Source: Planctomicrobium sp051466335 | GTDB lineage: Bacteria > Planctomycetota > Planctomycetia > Planctomycetales > Planctomycetaceae | DNA length: 64,000 bases | Direction of reading: 5' to 3' | Assembly (NCBI RefSeq): GCF_051466335.1 | Contig: NZ_CP195793.1 | Location: 3,720,001 to 3,784,000 of the forward strand | Part shown: piece after piece, positions 42,346 to 50,635 of the stretch | Position numbering within the stretch: position 1 is the stretch's first letter | Layout: each line of letters starts with the position of its first letter | Position numbers and translations under genes: made by a program | The notes under the pieces: model-generated | Told to the model about the DNA's origin: nothing | The model's database searches: none | What the model saw: only the letters and a program-made list of their open reading frames with translations

Positions 42346-43461
42346 TCACACCCGTAAACATCGATCCCGTGCCGTGACTTTCCATTCATCAACGATTTCT
42401 CCATTCTCGATGACTGTGGCACTGGAATAGAGAGCACTCGTTGGACAGATATGACGAGGTATGACCAAAGTCCAGTCCCCCGGACGGAATTTTGAAGCCT
42501 GACTGGTCTCGATGACCAGATGCTCCTCATTGTGCAAAACCTGAATCGCATCCGGAATTTCAGGAAAAACCACTCGCTGCCCCTGTGCTGGATCACTCGC
42601 GACTGCTTTCGTCCCGACATCGAACGTCACTCGCGACTCAGTGGGGCGACTTACCACTCTGGTCAAGACGTAGGCCGCTTGGGCAAACTGCTGCAAATCC
42701 TCATAACGCTCACCATACCCGACATCATGGAACAGGCAGGTCCCCGGACACAGTTCAACATGTGGTTCCCGAATCGCAGCGTAGGCGGTGAACGTTGGTG
42801 TTCCGCCACACAAAACTCGCGGCACTGAGAGTCCTGCCCGAATCACCGAGTTTCGAAACTCTGACAACTTCTGCCACCCGACGTTCACAGCGGTGGCACG
42901 CTCCAGCGGCGACGATGCAGTCAGATGGCCGTCGTAGAAATGAAAGCCATCGACAATCAGCCCGGGTGTCTCTGAAATCCTGCGGTAAAGCGAACCAGCC
43001 ACGTCACCAGGAGCGACTCCAGTGCGATCGCGACCTGGGTTGATGTCGAGCAAGACTCGCACCGATGTTCCAGCAGCGGAGACGGCCGCTCCAAGCTGAT
43101 CGATGCAAACCGGATCATCTGCGGTCACACTCAATGTCACTTCCGGATATTGCTGGCGAAATTGAACAATTCGCTGCAGGTTCGGCCCGACCATCGGATA
43201 CCCGATTGCAATGTCCCGTACCCCGCAGTACGCCAGCATTTCCGCTTCCGCAATGGTCGCAGCTTTATGCTTATGAATTCCTGATGCCAGTTGAAGCTTG
43301 ATAACCGAAGCCATCTTATGTGTTTTACAATGCGGACGAAGTCGATCGGCGTGACCTGCCACGTGAAGCATTGTCAAAATGTTCTTGCGAACTCTGTCAC
43401 GGCAGACGATGAGTGCTGGGCTGTAAATTGCTTCTGGGGTGCGAATGCTTGGAATGGACAT
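42346..43461 (-). CDS. PLP enzyme of the D-threonine aldolase/alanine racemase N-terminal fold
   Basis: 371 aa. RPHCKTHK with K46 is the PLP-binding lysine; DINPGRDRTGVAPGD, FHFYDGHL, VLCGGTPTFTAY, ELCPGTCLFHDVGY and the C-terminal FDVGTKAVASDPA and HNEEHLVIE match the D-TA family. Members cleave D-3-hydroxy amino acids or dehydrate D-serine using PLP and a divalent metal; His and Cys/Asp of the metal site are expected in the C-terminal barrel (EEHL, PRHICPT). Monocistronic, 144 bases upstream of the TPR gene. Confidence 0.88.
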   Translation of the reverse strand: MSIPSIRTPEAIYSPALIVCRDRVRKNILTMLHVAGHADRLRPHCKTHKMASVIKLQLASGIHKHKAATIAEAEMLAYCGVRDIAIGYPMVGPNLQRIVQFRQQYPEVTLSVTADDPVCIDQLGAAVSAAGTSVRVLLDINPGRDRTGVAPGDVAGSLYRRISETPGLIVDGFHFYDGHLTASSPLERATAVNVGWQKLSEFRNSVIRAGLSVPRVLCGGTPTFTAYAAIREPHVELCPGTCLFHDVGYGERYEDLQQFAQAAYVLTRVVSRPTESRVTFDVGTKAVASDPAQGQRVVFPEIPDAIQVLHNEEHLVIETSQASKFRPGDWTLVIPRHICPTSALYSSATVIENGEIVDEWKVTARDRCLRV

Positions 43462-43652
43462 GTGTGATCAACTGCAAAAGAGAGCGTCTTACAACCAGAT
43501 CGACCATTCGGAGACAACGAGGAGAATGCGGAAAGCACACTTTCACGCCGGCCCGAACGGAATTGAGTGAGAGTGTAGTGGAATCGACTGGATCACGAGT
43601 CTCCTCGGCGGATTAGTTCCACTTGACCCGCAGAAAGTCCGCGCAAATCAAA

Positions 43653-44351
43653 TTAACCCCGAAAAATTCCATGACCAGCAATCACGCCGTCCTTCATGAA
43701 AATCTGACGCTTGGTTTGCTCAGCGACATCGGGCTCGTGGGTCACCATTATAATTGTTCGCCCTTCAGCATTCAGTTCTTTCAGCATCTCCATGATCTCT
43801 TCCCCGGTTTTTGAATCGAGGTTTCCAGTCGGTTCATCTGCCATGATGATCGCTGGGTCATTAATGAGTGCCCGGGCAATCGCGACGCGCTGTTGTTGTC
43901 CCCCGGAAAGCTGATAGGGACGATGATCCAATCGAGTTCCCAGGCCGACTTTTTCAGCCACGATGGCACAGCGTTCCCGATCAACAGCGGTGATCGGCGG
44001 ATACCCCGGTCGGTACAACAACGGAACTTCGATATTTTCCAAGACGGTATATTGAGGAATCAGGTTGAATGACTGAAAGATGAATCCGATCAATGAATTC
44101 CGGGCGATGGAAAGCTGATCGTCATTCATCTTGGAGACATCCTGACCAGCCAGAAAATATTGACCGGAAGTCGGACGATCCAACGCCCCCAGCAAATTCA
44201 GCAATGTACTTTTGCCGCTCCCCGACGAACCCATGATTGAGATAAAATCGCCGGTCGGGATATCGAGTGACACGCCTCGCAACGCGTGCACCTGCACTGA
44301 CCCCAGATCGTATTTCTTGTGCAGGTCAACAATTTTGGCAGCGAGTTCCAT
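43653..44351 (-). CDS. ABC transporter ATPase (MacB/LolD type)
   Basis: 232 aa from ATG 44351; an ATG 36 bases upstream has no better ribosome site. Walker A GSSGSGKST (41-49), the LolD/MacB-type block GALDRPTSGQY and FIFQSFNLIPQYTVLENIEVPLLY, signature LSGGQQQRVAIARAL, Walker B IIMADEPTGNLDS and H-loop VTHE. It would energise a MacB-type permease; the only such permease gene in the window is at 54267-55619 on the other strand. Last gene of the marR-tolC-adaptor run, after a 252-base gap. Confidence 0.9.
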   Translation of the reverse strand: MELAAKIVDLHKKYDLGSVQVHALRGVSLDIPTGDFISIMGSSGSGKSTLLNLLGALDRPTSGQYFLAGQDVSKMNDDQLSIARNSLIGFIFQSFNLIPQYTVLENIEVPLLYRPGYPPITAVDRERCAIVAEKVGLGTRLDHRPYQLSGGQQQRVAIARALINDPAIIMADEPTGNLDSKTGEEIMEMLKELNAEGRTIIMVTHEPDVAEQTKRQIFMKDGVIAGHGIFRG

Positions 44352-44603
44352 CGAGCAATTCTCGTTAGACCCCATCTCCGGGGCGTGTGGCAGCGAATGA
44401 AGAAACGATGATGAGTGAAGCGAGAGTGAGTTACTGATAGAAAACCAAACTCTCAGTAGATCGGCGAACAAAACCGGACGCGTTTGTTCGGCTTTGCCGA
44501 AATTCACTCACCGCTCCGAGTCGCTTTGATCTGATTGCACAGTACTGATCGACACATAGCCGGGAAGGCGCAAACCGACAGGGAATCGACTTCAGCCAAC
44601 CCA

Positions 44604-46475
44604 TTAAGGAGTCGCTGGTCGAGGTGGCCCTGCACTCATCAATTCCTCACGAGTCACTTTACCGTCTTTGTCTTTATCCATTCGCCCAAAGCGTTCCGCG
44701 TCTCCGACTTCTTCAGCGGTGAGAGATCCATCACCGTCCTTATCCATCCGTGCAAACATCGCGGCTGGATCGCGAGGGCGATTCTCACCACCCGCTTCAG
44801 GACCGCCAGCACCTGGCTTCGGGCCAGCTGCTTCGGCTTTCACAACTGGACCTGGAGGTACAGCCGCAAGGGCTCCCGCTTTGGAAGCGAGTTCTTCACT
44901 CTCTTTCTCCGAATCTGCTCGCAACTCTGCTTCGATGGCTGCAATCTGATCCGCAAACTGGGTTCGAGGATTCAGGACGATCTTCTCCCCCTCCTTCAAC
45001 CCTTCGAGAATCTCGAGATATGCATCGTTTGCCTGACCCACCTTGACGTAGCGGAATTCAGAAGCGCCATTCCCGTACACGAACGAGACCTGCTTATCCA
45101 CGATTGTGACGACAGCCTGCATTGGAACCTGGAGGACGTTGGAGCGGTTATCGACCAACAACTCAACTTGCGTTGTCAGTCCCGGACGAAGTCGACGAAC
45201 TTTGTCGGCATCGTCGAGCAACAGAACTTCGGTTGCATACTCTCGCAGGTCGAAATTCGGCCAACTTCCGGACATCGGAACCGAAGAGACATGTGAAATC
45301 TCTCCGTTGAAAAAGTAATCAGGGAAGGCATCAACCCGGATACGCGCCTTCAGACCTTTTCGAATCGATCCGATGAGTGCCTCGTGCACGCGGCAGTCGA
45401 CTTTCATGCGAGTCACATCAGGCAGATTGATGATCGGCTGGCGTTCACGAACGCTAGCCCCCGCCTCAATGGTAACGGGCTGCGAGCCGCGTCCACCCCC
45501 GCTTTGATTCGTGGCATAGACGACTTCGCCAGATTGAAGCGCTCGTAGCGTGCAAGCCTCGATTTGCTTTCGCAGACGCTGCAATTTTTCGTTCTCAACG
45601 TTGTATGTCAGCTGGGCCGCTTCGGCCTGCTTTTCACACTGAGTCCGTGAGGAATTCGCTTTCAGTTCAACACGGGCCAGTTCGCGTTTCGATTCTTCAG
45701 CGTTCGCTCCCAACTCGGCAATCGTCCGCTTCTTCGTGAAGTTCTGCAACACGCTCAGGAGTTCTTCCGCTCCCTGAACCTTCAACTTTGCCTGCTTGAC
45801 CGCAATACGGGCAGCATCGAGTTCATTCTGATTCGCATATCCCTTTTTCACCTGACCGTTGGTGAATGAGAAGGTTTCCTCGGCCCGAATCAGCTCTTCC
45901 TGAGCGATCGCCACATTGCCCTGAAGTTGATGCTCCTGCTGCTCGTATTCTCCCCCTTCAGAGACGAATTTTTCGAGGTCGAGCTGTGCCAATTCGGATT
46001 TCAATGCGGCAGCAGCGATATCGCTATCGTTCTGGGTCTTCTGAATTTCAAGAGATTCCTGCGCGGCAGCCAGTGCTGCACTTGCCTGTGTCGCAACAAT
46101 TTCCTGCTGCTGAGCTTTCTCACGAAGTGCAGATGCATCCAGTTCGCAAACCACTTCACCCGCTTCAACCCATGTTCCTTCTGGAACAATGCTGATGATC
46201 GTCGTCGTTCCTTCAACGAGACTCATCAAGGTAGAGTTTTTCTGGCTGTCGAGAGAACCTTGTAGATTCAGACTGACCAGAAACGGTCCGGATTTGACCG
46301 TCTCCAGCACGAGATTCTTGGGAGCGTTGCGAGACTCGGACTGAGCCGTCAGCGACTGCCACCATTCCTTCGGCAGGCTGCTCCGAGCCAACGCGGCTCC
46401 TCCCAACCCCAGAAGAATCACCAAACCGAGGATCCAGATTCTCGTCCGGCCCGAGCGTCTTTTCGTATCGTTCAT
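44604..46475 (-). CDS. MacA-like efflux adaptor with C-terminal EF-hands
   Basis: 623 aa from ATG 46475 (GGAG nine bases upstream). One N-terminal membrane segment (WILGLVILLGLGGAALA), lipoyl half-motif, a long alpha hairpin (about 120-300), second lipoyl half (SGEVVYATNQSGGGRGSQPV), beta barrel and membrane-proximal domain. After an Ala/Gly/Pro linker (about 535-570) come two canonical EF-hand loops: 578-589 (DKDGDGSLTAEE) and 600-611 (DKDKDGKVTREE), all calcium ligands present. Its first 263 bases overlap the 3' end of the tolC-like gene in another frame. Bridges inner-membrane permease and outer channel. Confidence 0.9.
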   Translation of the reverse strand: MNDTKRRSGRTRIWILGLVILLGLGGAALARSSLPKEWWQSLTAQSESRNAPKNLVLETVKSGPFLVSLNLQGSLDSQKNSTLMSLVEGTTTIISIVPEGTWVEAGEVVCELDASALREKAQQQEIVATQASAALAAAQESLEIQKTQNDSDIAAAALKSELAQLDLEKFVSEGGEYEQQEHQLQGNVAIAQEELIRAEETFSFTNGQVKKGYANQNELDAARIAVKQAKLKVQGAEELLSVLQNFTKKRTIAELGANAEESKRELARVELKANSSRTQCEKQAEAAQLTYNVENEKLQRLRKQIEACTLRALQSGEVVYATNQSGGGRGSQPVTIEAGASVRERQPIINLPDVTRMKVDCRVHEALIGSIRKGLKARIRVDAFPDYFFNGEISHVSSVPMSGSWPNFDLREYATEVLLLDDADKVRRLRPGLTTQVELLVDNRSNVLQVPMQAVVTIVDKQVSFVYGNGASEFRYVKVGQANDAYLEILEGLKEGEKIVLNPRTQFADQIAAIEAELRADSEKESEELASKAGALAAVPPGPVVKAEAAGPKPGAGGPEAGGENRPRDPAAMFARMDKDGDGSLTAEEVGDAERFGRMDKDKDGKVTREELMSAGPPRPATP

Positions 46476-49068
46476 TACTTAGACTCCGATAGAAAGGATC
46501 GACCCACATGCCGTCCTCACCAATCTCCATGATACCCATATCTCGGTAAATGTTAAGCCGGTTACGCTCATAGTTAGTGTACGTTTGAACAAGATTGTTC
46601 TGAGCGTTCAGGATAGCATTCAACGCGTTCAGCAAGTTGTTACCTGCCAATCCGCTTCCCGAGGATCGACCAGCCGAGGCTCCGGCGGACGCTGGAGCGT
46701 TACTCTGTTCGACTGCGGAATCATATTGTAGCGCTGCGATACGTACGGCGCGTCTTAATGTCTCGAGATTCTGCCGGAGCACAAATAATTGACGCCAGGC
46801 GTTACGAACCTCTTGTTTCACCCGATCCTCAGCCAACATGTATTGTCGGCGTTGTCGCTGATAGTTGATTAAAGAGACGCGATACGCATTTCTCTCATCA
46901 ATCTGATCGAGAGGAGCAGTGAACGAAAACCCTGCTCTCAATTGGGTTTGACTCCCTCGGAAATCCAGCGGCCTGTTGCCTCCAGAGGTACCGACATCCG
47001 CTTCAGCCACGATATTGACGTTCGAGAGCAAAGCGTTGGCGGCGATTTCCACTTTTCGCCGCGCATCCATAACATATGCACGTTCGTTCATCAAATCGAC
47101 TCGATTGTCGATCGCGACCTGAACGGCTTCTTGTAAAGGAATGAAGAACGGCTGAACTTCAATCAATTCCACTCGTAAACTAACCTGAATCACCGTCAGA
47201 TTTTGCGTCAGACGAACCAAAGATTCTCGGAAGTTCGCCAGTTCTCGATAGGCGTCCTGAACGCTCTCATCGGGAAGATCGTTCGAACGTAGCCCCTGCC
47301 CAGTTTCAACGACACTTTCACGAAGCTGCTGTAGCTGAATCCTGGCAGCCTCGAGCAATGCCTCCCCGCGCTCAAGATCGGATAGAAGCACTTTTTGATC
47401 GACTTCAGAGACTTCCTGCATTCGCTGCGGTAAGTGAGCCCGCGTTTTTTGCTGGTCCTCGATCACGACGTTCAGACCATCCCGGTCCACATCGTCAACC
47501 AACGCCAGAAACTCGACATAGTTTCTCCGAAGTTGATCCAGATCAGGGCGGTCTTCGTCCAATGCGCCCCAACTTTGCACAAAATCGCGGGCACGTTCTT
47601 CGAGTTCCGTTAATCTCGGATCGATGAGCTCGAAGATTTTCAACATCGAATCGTCGATCGTGAACACCATGTCGGTCCGGAGACCAAGTAACAATTTGTA
47701 ACTATCCAGGTCGTCCTGTAATCCCCTCTCGAGGCTTCGCAATTGATTCGTCGAGTTGGCCAGGCTGGATTGAAGATTCAATACGTCCAGCGTAGTGACG
47801 TCGGTCTGCAAAGTGTTGATCAACTGGTCGATCGCCAATTGAAAGTTCGGATCTTCTCCCAGGACGCGCAGAGCCTGAATTTCAGCCGCGGTCACATCCT
47901 CGAGCGACCTCCATCGCAGACGCCCGAGGTCAGCTTCATAAATCAGCTTTCCTCTCAGAACTGGGGGGAGGTTCTCCGGTTGGGGAGCGTTCGCTGGCCA
48001 TTCAAAGTTGTCTACACTCGCAAACTGTTTGTTCCGGGCTGACTGCGAAAGCAGTTTTTCAATCTGCTCTTCAAGCCGTCCGATATTTCCTCGCAGGTTG
48101 CGGATTTGCTGCACAGAGTAGAGTAGCTGCAGAAATCCGGTCGGTCCCCCCACAACGCTCGTGAAGATCTCCTGACGCAGTCGGGCCAGCACACGTGCTT
48201 CGTACAGGAGGTTTCGTTCAGTTTGGGTAAGTCCTTCGAGTCCGACCTTTCGCCCCGCTCCAAACAGCAGTGGCTGCACGATTGAGAACGTCAGATTTGA
48301 AACGGATTGCGTCTGGCTTCCACCACTGAATAACCAGACGGTGTTGTTCGCGAACTCAACTGCCCATTGAGTTCCTGCAGGGAGCAGTTGGCTCACGCCC
48401 CCCGCGACCCCTCCGATCACGCGGTCGCCTGGACCGTGGGGAACACCGATCCCTGTGACACTTGACGTTGGTTCGACTCCGTTGGAGCCGAGATAACGCA
48501 CGCCAAACTGAAATCGCTGGAAAGTCACTGCCAATGCAGCGAGATAGACGTTCTCAATTTCAGTCTGATAGTCGCGATTGTTGATCTGCGCGAGTTCGAC
48601 GGCTTCGGGTAATGAGACGTTCTCCAATGCTGGAAGTGCCCCCATCAACTCGCCGGTTAGCGGGTCGACGTTCTCCGGGCTGATTCCAAAATACTGGAGC
48701 CATTGAGGGTTCTCGACAGACATCAGCTGACCAAACTTGTGCCAGCCTTTGTACCCTTTCCAACCATCCACCCAATTCATGTAAACAGACGCTGCCCCGT
48801 CGTCTGGCGGGGTCGGTTCGCAATCCGGATTGTACGGGTCGTAAAACCGGCTTCGCGGATCCGGAGTGACGTCAACGCGAGGAAGTTCCCAACGCGGATC
48901 AGTCAATTTTTCCGTGATCGCAAGATACGAGTCGCGGTCAGCCTGCTCGCGCCAAAATGTCCGGGAACATCCCGGTGTGGACGTCACGAGCATCGCACCG
49001 GCGAGTGCCACTGCTATTTTTCCAGAAACTGTTTTGGAACCGATGGTTTCGAAGAGCTGATTCAACAT
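46213..49068 (-). CDS. TolC-like outer-membrane efflux protein, very long
   Basis: 951 aa, about twice the usual length. Lipobox-like TSTPGC (C34) after a hydrophobic segment. Two coiled-coil halves typical of TolC: ALENVSLPEAVELAQINNRDYQTEIENVYLAALAV and PLQEAVQVAIDNRVDLMNERAYVMDARRKVEIAANALLS with ending LLNALNAILNAQNNLVQTYTNYERNRLNIYRDMG. The middle (about 330-610) is an extra helical region. The last 87 residues are Ser/Gly/Arg-rich and overlap the adaptor gene by 263 bases. ATG 49068 overlaps the marR stop as TAATG. Confidence 0.85.
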   Translation of the reverse strand: MLNQLFETIGSKTVSGKIAVALAGAMLVTSTPGCSRTFWREQADRDSYLAITEKLTDPRWELPRVDVTPDPRSRFYDPYNPDCEPTPPDDGAASVYMNWVDGWKGYKGWHKFGQLMSVENPQWLQYFGISPENVDPLTGELMGALPALENVSLPEAVELAQINNRDYQTEIENVYLAALAVTFQRFQFGVRYLGSNGVEPTSSVTGIGVPHGPGDRVIGGVAGGVSQLLPAGTQWAVEFANNTVWLFSGGSQTQSVSNLTFSIVQPLLFGAGRKVGLEGLTQTERNLLYEARVLARLRQEIFTSVVGGPTGFLQLLYSVQQIRNLRGNIGRLEEQIEKLLSQSARNKQFASVDNFEWPANAPQPENLPPVLRGKLIYEADLGRLRWRSLEDVTAAEIQALRVLGEDPNFQLAIDQLINTLQTDVTTLDVLNLQSSLANSTNQLRSLERGLQDDLDSYKLLLGLRTDMVFTIDDSMLKIFELIDPRLTELEERARDFVQSWGALDEDRPDLDQLRRNYVEFLALVDDVDRDGLNVVIEDQQKTRAHLPQRMQEVSEVDQKVLLSDLERGEALLEAARIQLQQLRESVVETGQGLRSNDLPDESVQDAYRELANFRESLVRLTQNLTVIQVSLRVELIEVQPFFIPLQEAVQVAIDNRVDLMNERAYVMDARRKVEIAANALLSNVNIVAEADVGTSGGNRPLDFRGSQTQLRAGFSFTAPLDQIDERNAYRVSLINYQRQRRQYMLAEDRVKQEVRNAWRQLFVLRQNLETLRRAVRIAALQYDSAVEQSNAPASAGASAGRSSGSGLAGNNLLNALNAILNAQNNLVQTYTNYERNRLNIYRDMGIMEIGEDGMWVDPFYRSLSNERYEKTLGPDENLDPRFGDSSGVGRSRVGSEQPAEGMVAVADGSVRVSQRSQESRAGDGQIRTVSGQSESTRFSRQPEKLYLDESR

Positions 49069-49559
49069 TACGCGGCTCTCCAGTCGGACTTCACAGTGTT
49101 GTCGGCAAGTAATTGTGACTGAAGAGCGGCACCGAGTGCAAAGACAACCTGCGGCACCAGCGGGCGAACTTCATCAGACAATCGAATCAAAAGCTCATGG
49201 GCGAAGTCCGAGTGAATCTGCTCGATTGCCAGACAGCGTTGGCGTCCCAGTTCAGTCAGATTCAGTACCGATTTACGGCGATCGACGGTTGACCGGCCTC
49301 GGATCAACAATCCTTCTGAATGCATCTGATCAACCAGACTGCACAGGCTCGATTCCGACAAACTCAGTTCCGTCGCCAGATCAGCCTGAGTGAACCGCTG
49401 ATCCGCATTCATCAGCGCCTGTAATACAGCCGCCTTGGAGCTGGAAAGGTCTTCCGTCGCGTAACGATCCGCCAGTAGGCGCTTCATTTGACGCGAAACC
49501 TGATTCCACAGGCTCACCCAACTCGTGGTGTCCAAGGAATTCGCTTGATGTCCGTTCAT
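49068..49559 (-). CDS. MarR-family transcriptional regulator
   Basis: 163 aa. Winged helix: helix pair SSSKAAVLQALMNADQRFTQADLATELSLSESSLCSLVDQMHSEGLL, wing RGRSTVDRRKSVLNLTELGR, flanked by dimerisation helices. MarR proteins repress efflux and stress genes and release DNA on binding small aromatic ligands. It is first in the run with the tolC-like gene, whose ATG overlaps its TAA, so it most likely controls its own efflux operon. Tandem 15-base repeats lie just upstream. Confidence 0.9.
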   Translation of the reverse strand: MNGHQANSLDTTSWVSLWNQVSRQMKRLLADRYATEDLSSSKAAVLQALMNADQRFTQADLATELSLSESSLCSLVDQMHSEGLLIRGRSTVDRRKSVLNLTELGRQRCLAIEQIHSDFAHELLIRLSDEVRPLVPQVVFALGAALQSQLLADNTVKSDWRAA

Positions 49560-49961
49560 AGAGCAACCGTCCGGAATAATCGGAATCGTTCAACCCTAAA
49601 TCATTCGGAACTGAACCATTTGGAACTGCAATGAATCACTGGACTTTGCTGATTAAACAAGATTTTCCTCTTGTTTTTCTTGGCGACCCCCGGGGATTTC
49701 GCTGTATTTTTGCAACAGAAAACTCCCTATCTCGTTTCATGCACGCAACCTAATGCAAGAGCGCTCACAACCGTTACAACCAGAATTTGATCTGCAGAGT
49801 ATGCCGATTACTTACGTATTTTTCTAAACCCATCCCGCACGACGCGAAAACAGAGGGCATTGTTAGGGCGATGGAGTGTTTTTTGAAAAGACCGACTTTG
49901 TCCGCCCCAACCTGGACATTGCGGCATGGTTCCCCTCCCAAGCCCCACAGGAGTCTGATTC
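49560..49961. other. 402-base divergent region
   Basis: Between marR (leftward) and the 115-aa gene (rightward). Holds the 15-base repeats, a stem AACAAGA/TCTTGTT with a following T-rich run (49656-49681), and presumably both promoters, which I cannot place. Confidence 0.5.
49599..49628 (-). promoter_or_regulatory. Tandem 15-base repeats upstream of marR
   Basis: AATCATTCGGAACTG (49599-49613) and AACCATTTGGAACTG (49614-49628) differ at three positions and are directly joined; a weaker third unit (AATAATCGGAATCG) lies at about 49576. They are 40 bases upstream of the marR start and may bind the regulator. Confidence 0.4.
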
Positions 49962-50309
49962 ATGATTGATGAAGTCATCTCAACCAGCGAGATTCGCCCA
50001 AGCCGACGCTATAAAGAACGTCGCAGCACCGGTGTCGAGCGCAGAACAACATTGACAGAACAAAAACCTGTCAAGGAAACGCGCGTCAGCGACCGCCGTA
50101 AGGTTGAACGTCGCCGCCAGATCGACCCAACGACTTGCGAGCGAGATTACAAACCAGACGAAGTCGAGTTCATGCGAGCAATGGACGATTACAAGCGCCG
50201 CAGTGGACGCCAGTTCCCCACATGGAGCGAAGTACTGGAAGTGGTTCGCGATCTGGGCTACCGCAAAGTTGCTCCACCGACCACCACTTTCGAAAATCTG
50301 AACAAATAA
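49962..50309 (+). CDS. Conserved small basic protein, 115 aa
   Basis: ATG 49962. The N-terminal 60 residues are very rich in Arg and Lys (RPSRRYKERRSTGVERR, RVSDRRKVERRRQ), the C-terminal half forms a compact helical part: EVEFMRAMDDYKRRSGRQFPTWSEVLEVVRDLGYRKV. The pattern FPTWSEVLEVVRDLGYRKV is one I associate with short conserved planctomycete proteins, but I know no function. The basic tail suggests contact with nucleic acid or ribosomes. Confidence 0.7.
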   Translation: MIDEVISTSEIRPSRRYKERRSTGVERRTTLTEQKPVKETRVSDRRKVERRRQIDPTTCERDYKPDEVEFMRAMDDYKRRSGRQFPTWSEVLEVVRDLGYRKVAPPTTTFENLNK

Positions 50310-50360
50310 CCCCGTTATCAGTGCCCCAGCAAACGGGCACCGATCGGCCGGGAAACTCAC

Positions 50361-50390
50361 GAGAGTCAATCAGGGACTTCATTGACTCTC
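50361..50390. other. Perfect 10-bp hairpin
   Basis: GAGAGTCAAT and ATTGACTCTC with a 10-base loop, no T run, 51 bases after the 115-aa gene. Perhaps an RNA-stabilising 3' structure. Confidence 0.4.
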
Positions 50391-50507
50391 ACAGAGGACG
50401 ACGCCAGTGGAGCGATTGGGAGGGAATCTTCGCGAAGCTGACCGCATTCTGGCCGAATGAAACTGGGCTATTGTTTGAGAGTAATGATCAATCCCCTGAA
50501 TCAGGGG

Positions 50508-50542
50508 AAAGCCTGCGAGATGAATATCTCGCAGGCTTTTTT
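50508..50542 (+). terminator. Terminator between convergent genes
   Basis: AAAGCCTGCGAGAT and ATCTCGCAGGCTTT with a three-base loop and six T. A CCCCTGAATCAGGGG palindrome precedes it directly. On the minus strand the structure could also slow transcription from the glcD-like gene. Confidence 0.88.
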
Positions 50543-50635
50543 ATTGGACAGACACTCAATTTCTGGAGACAGCACGCCCTCGCTCGGAGGCAACGTATTC
50601 AAGACATCCTGTCATCGCTGCATACTCTTCGCTGC

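Noticed and set aside
42096..42620. 174-codon minus-strand frame between the aldolase-like and TPR genes
   Set aside because: It overlaps both genes in a different frame and has no protein character of its own.
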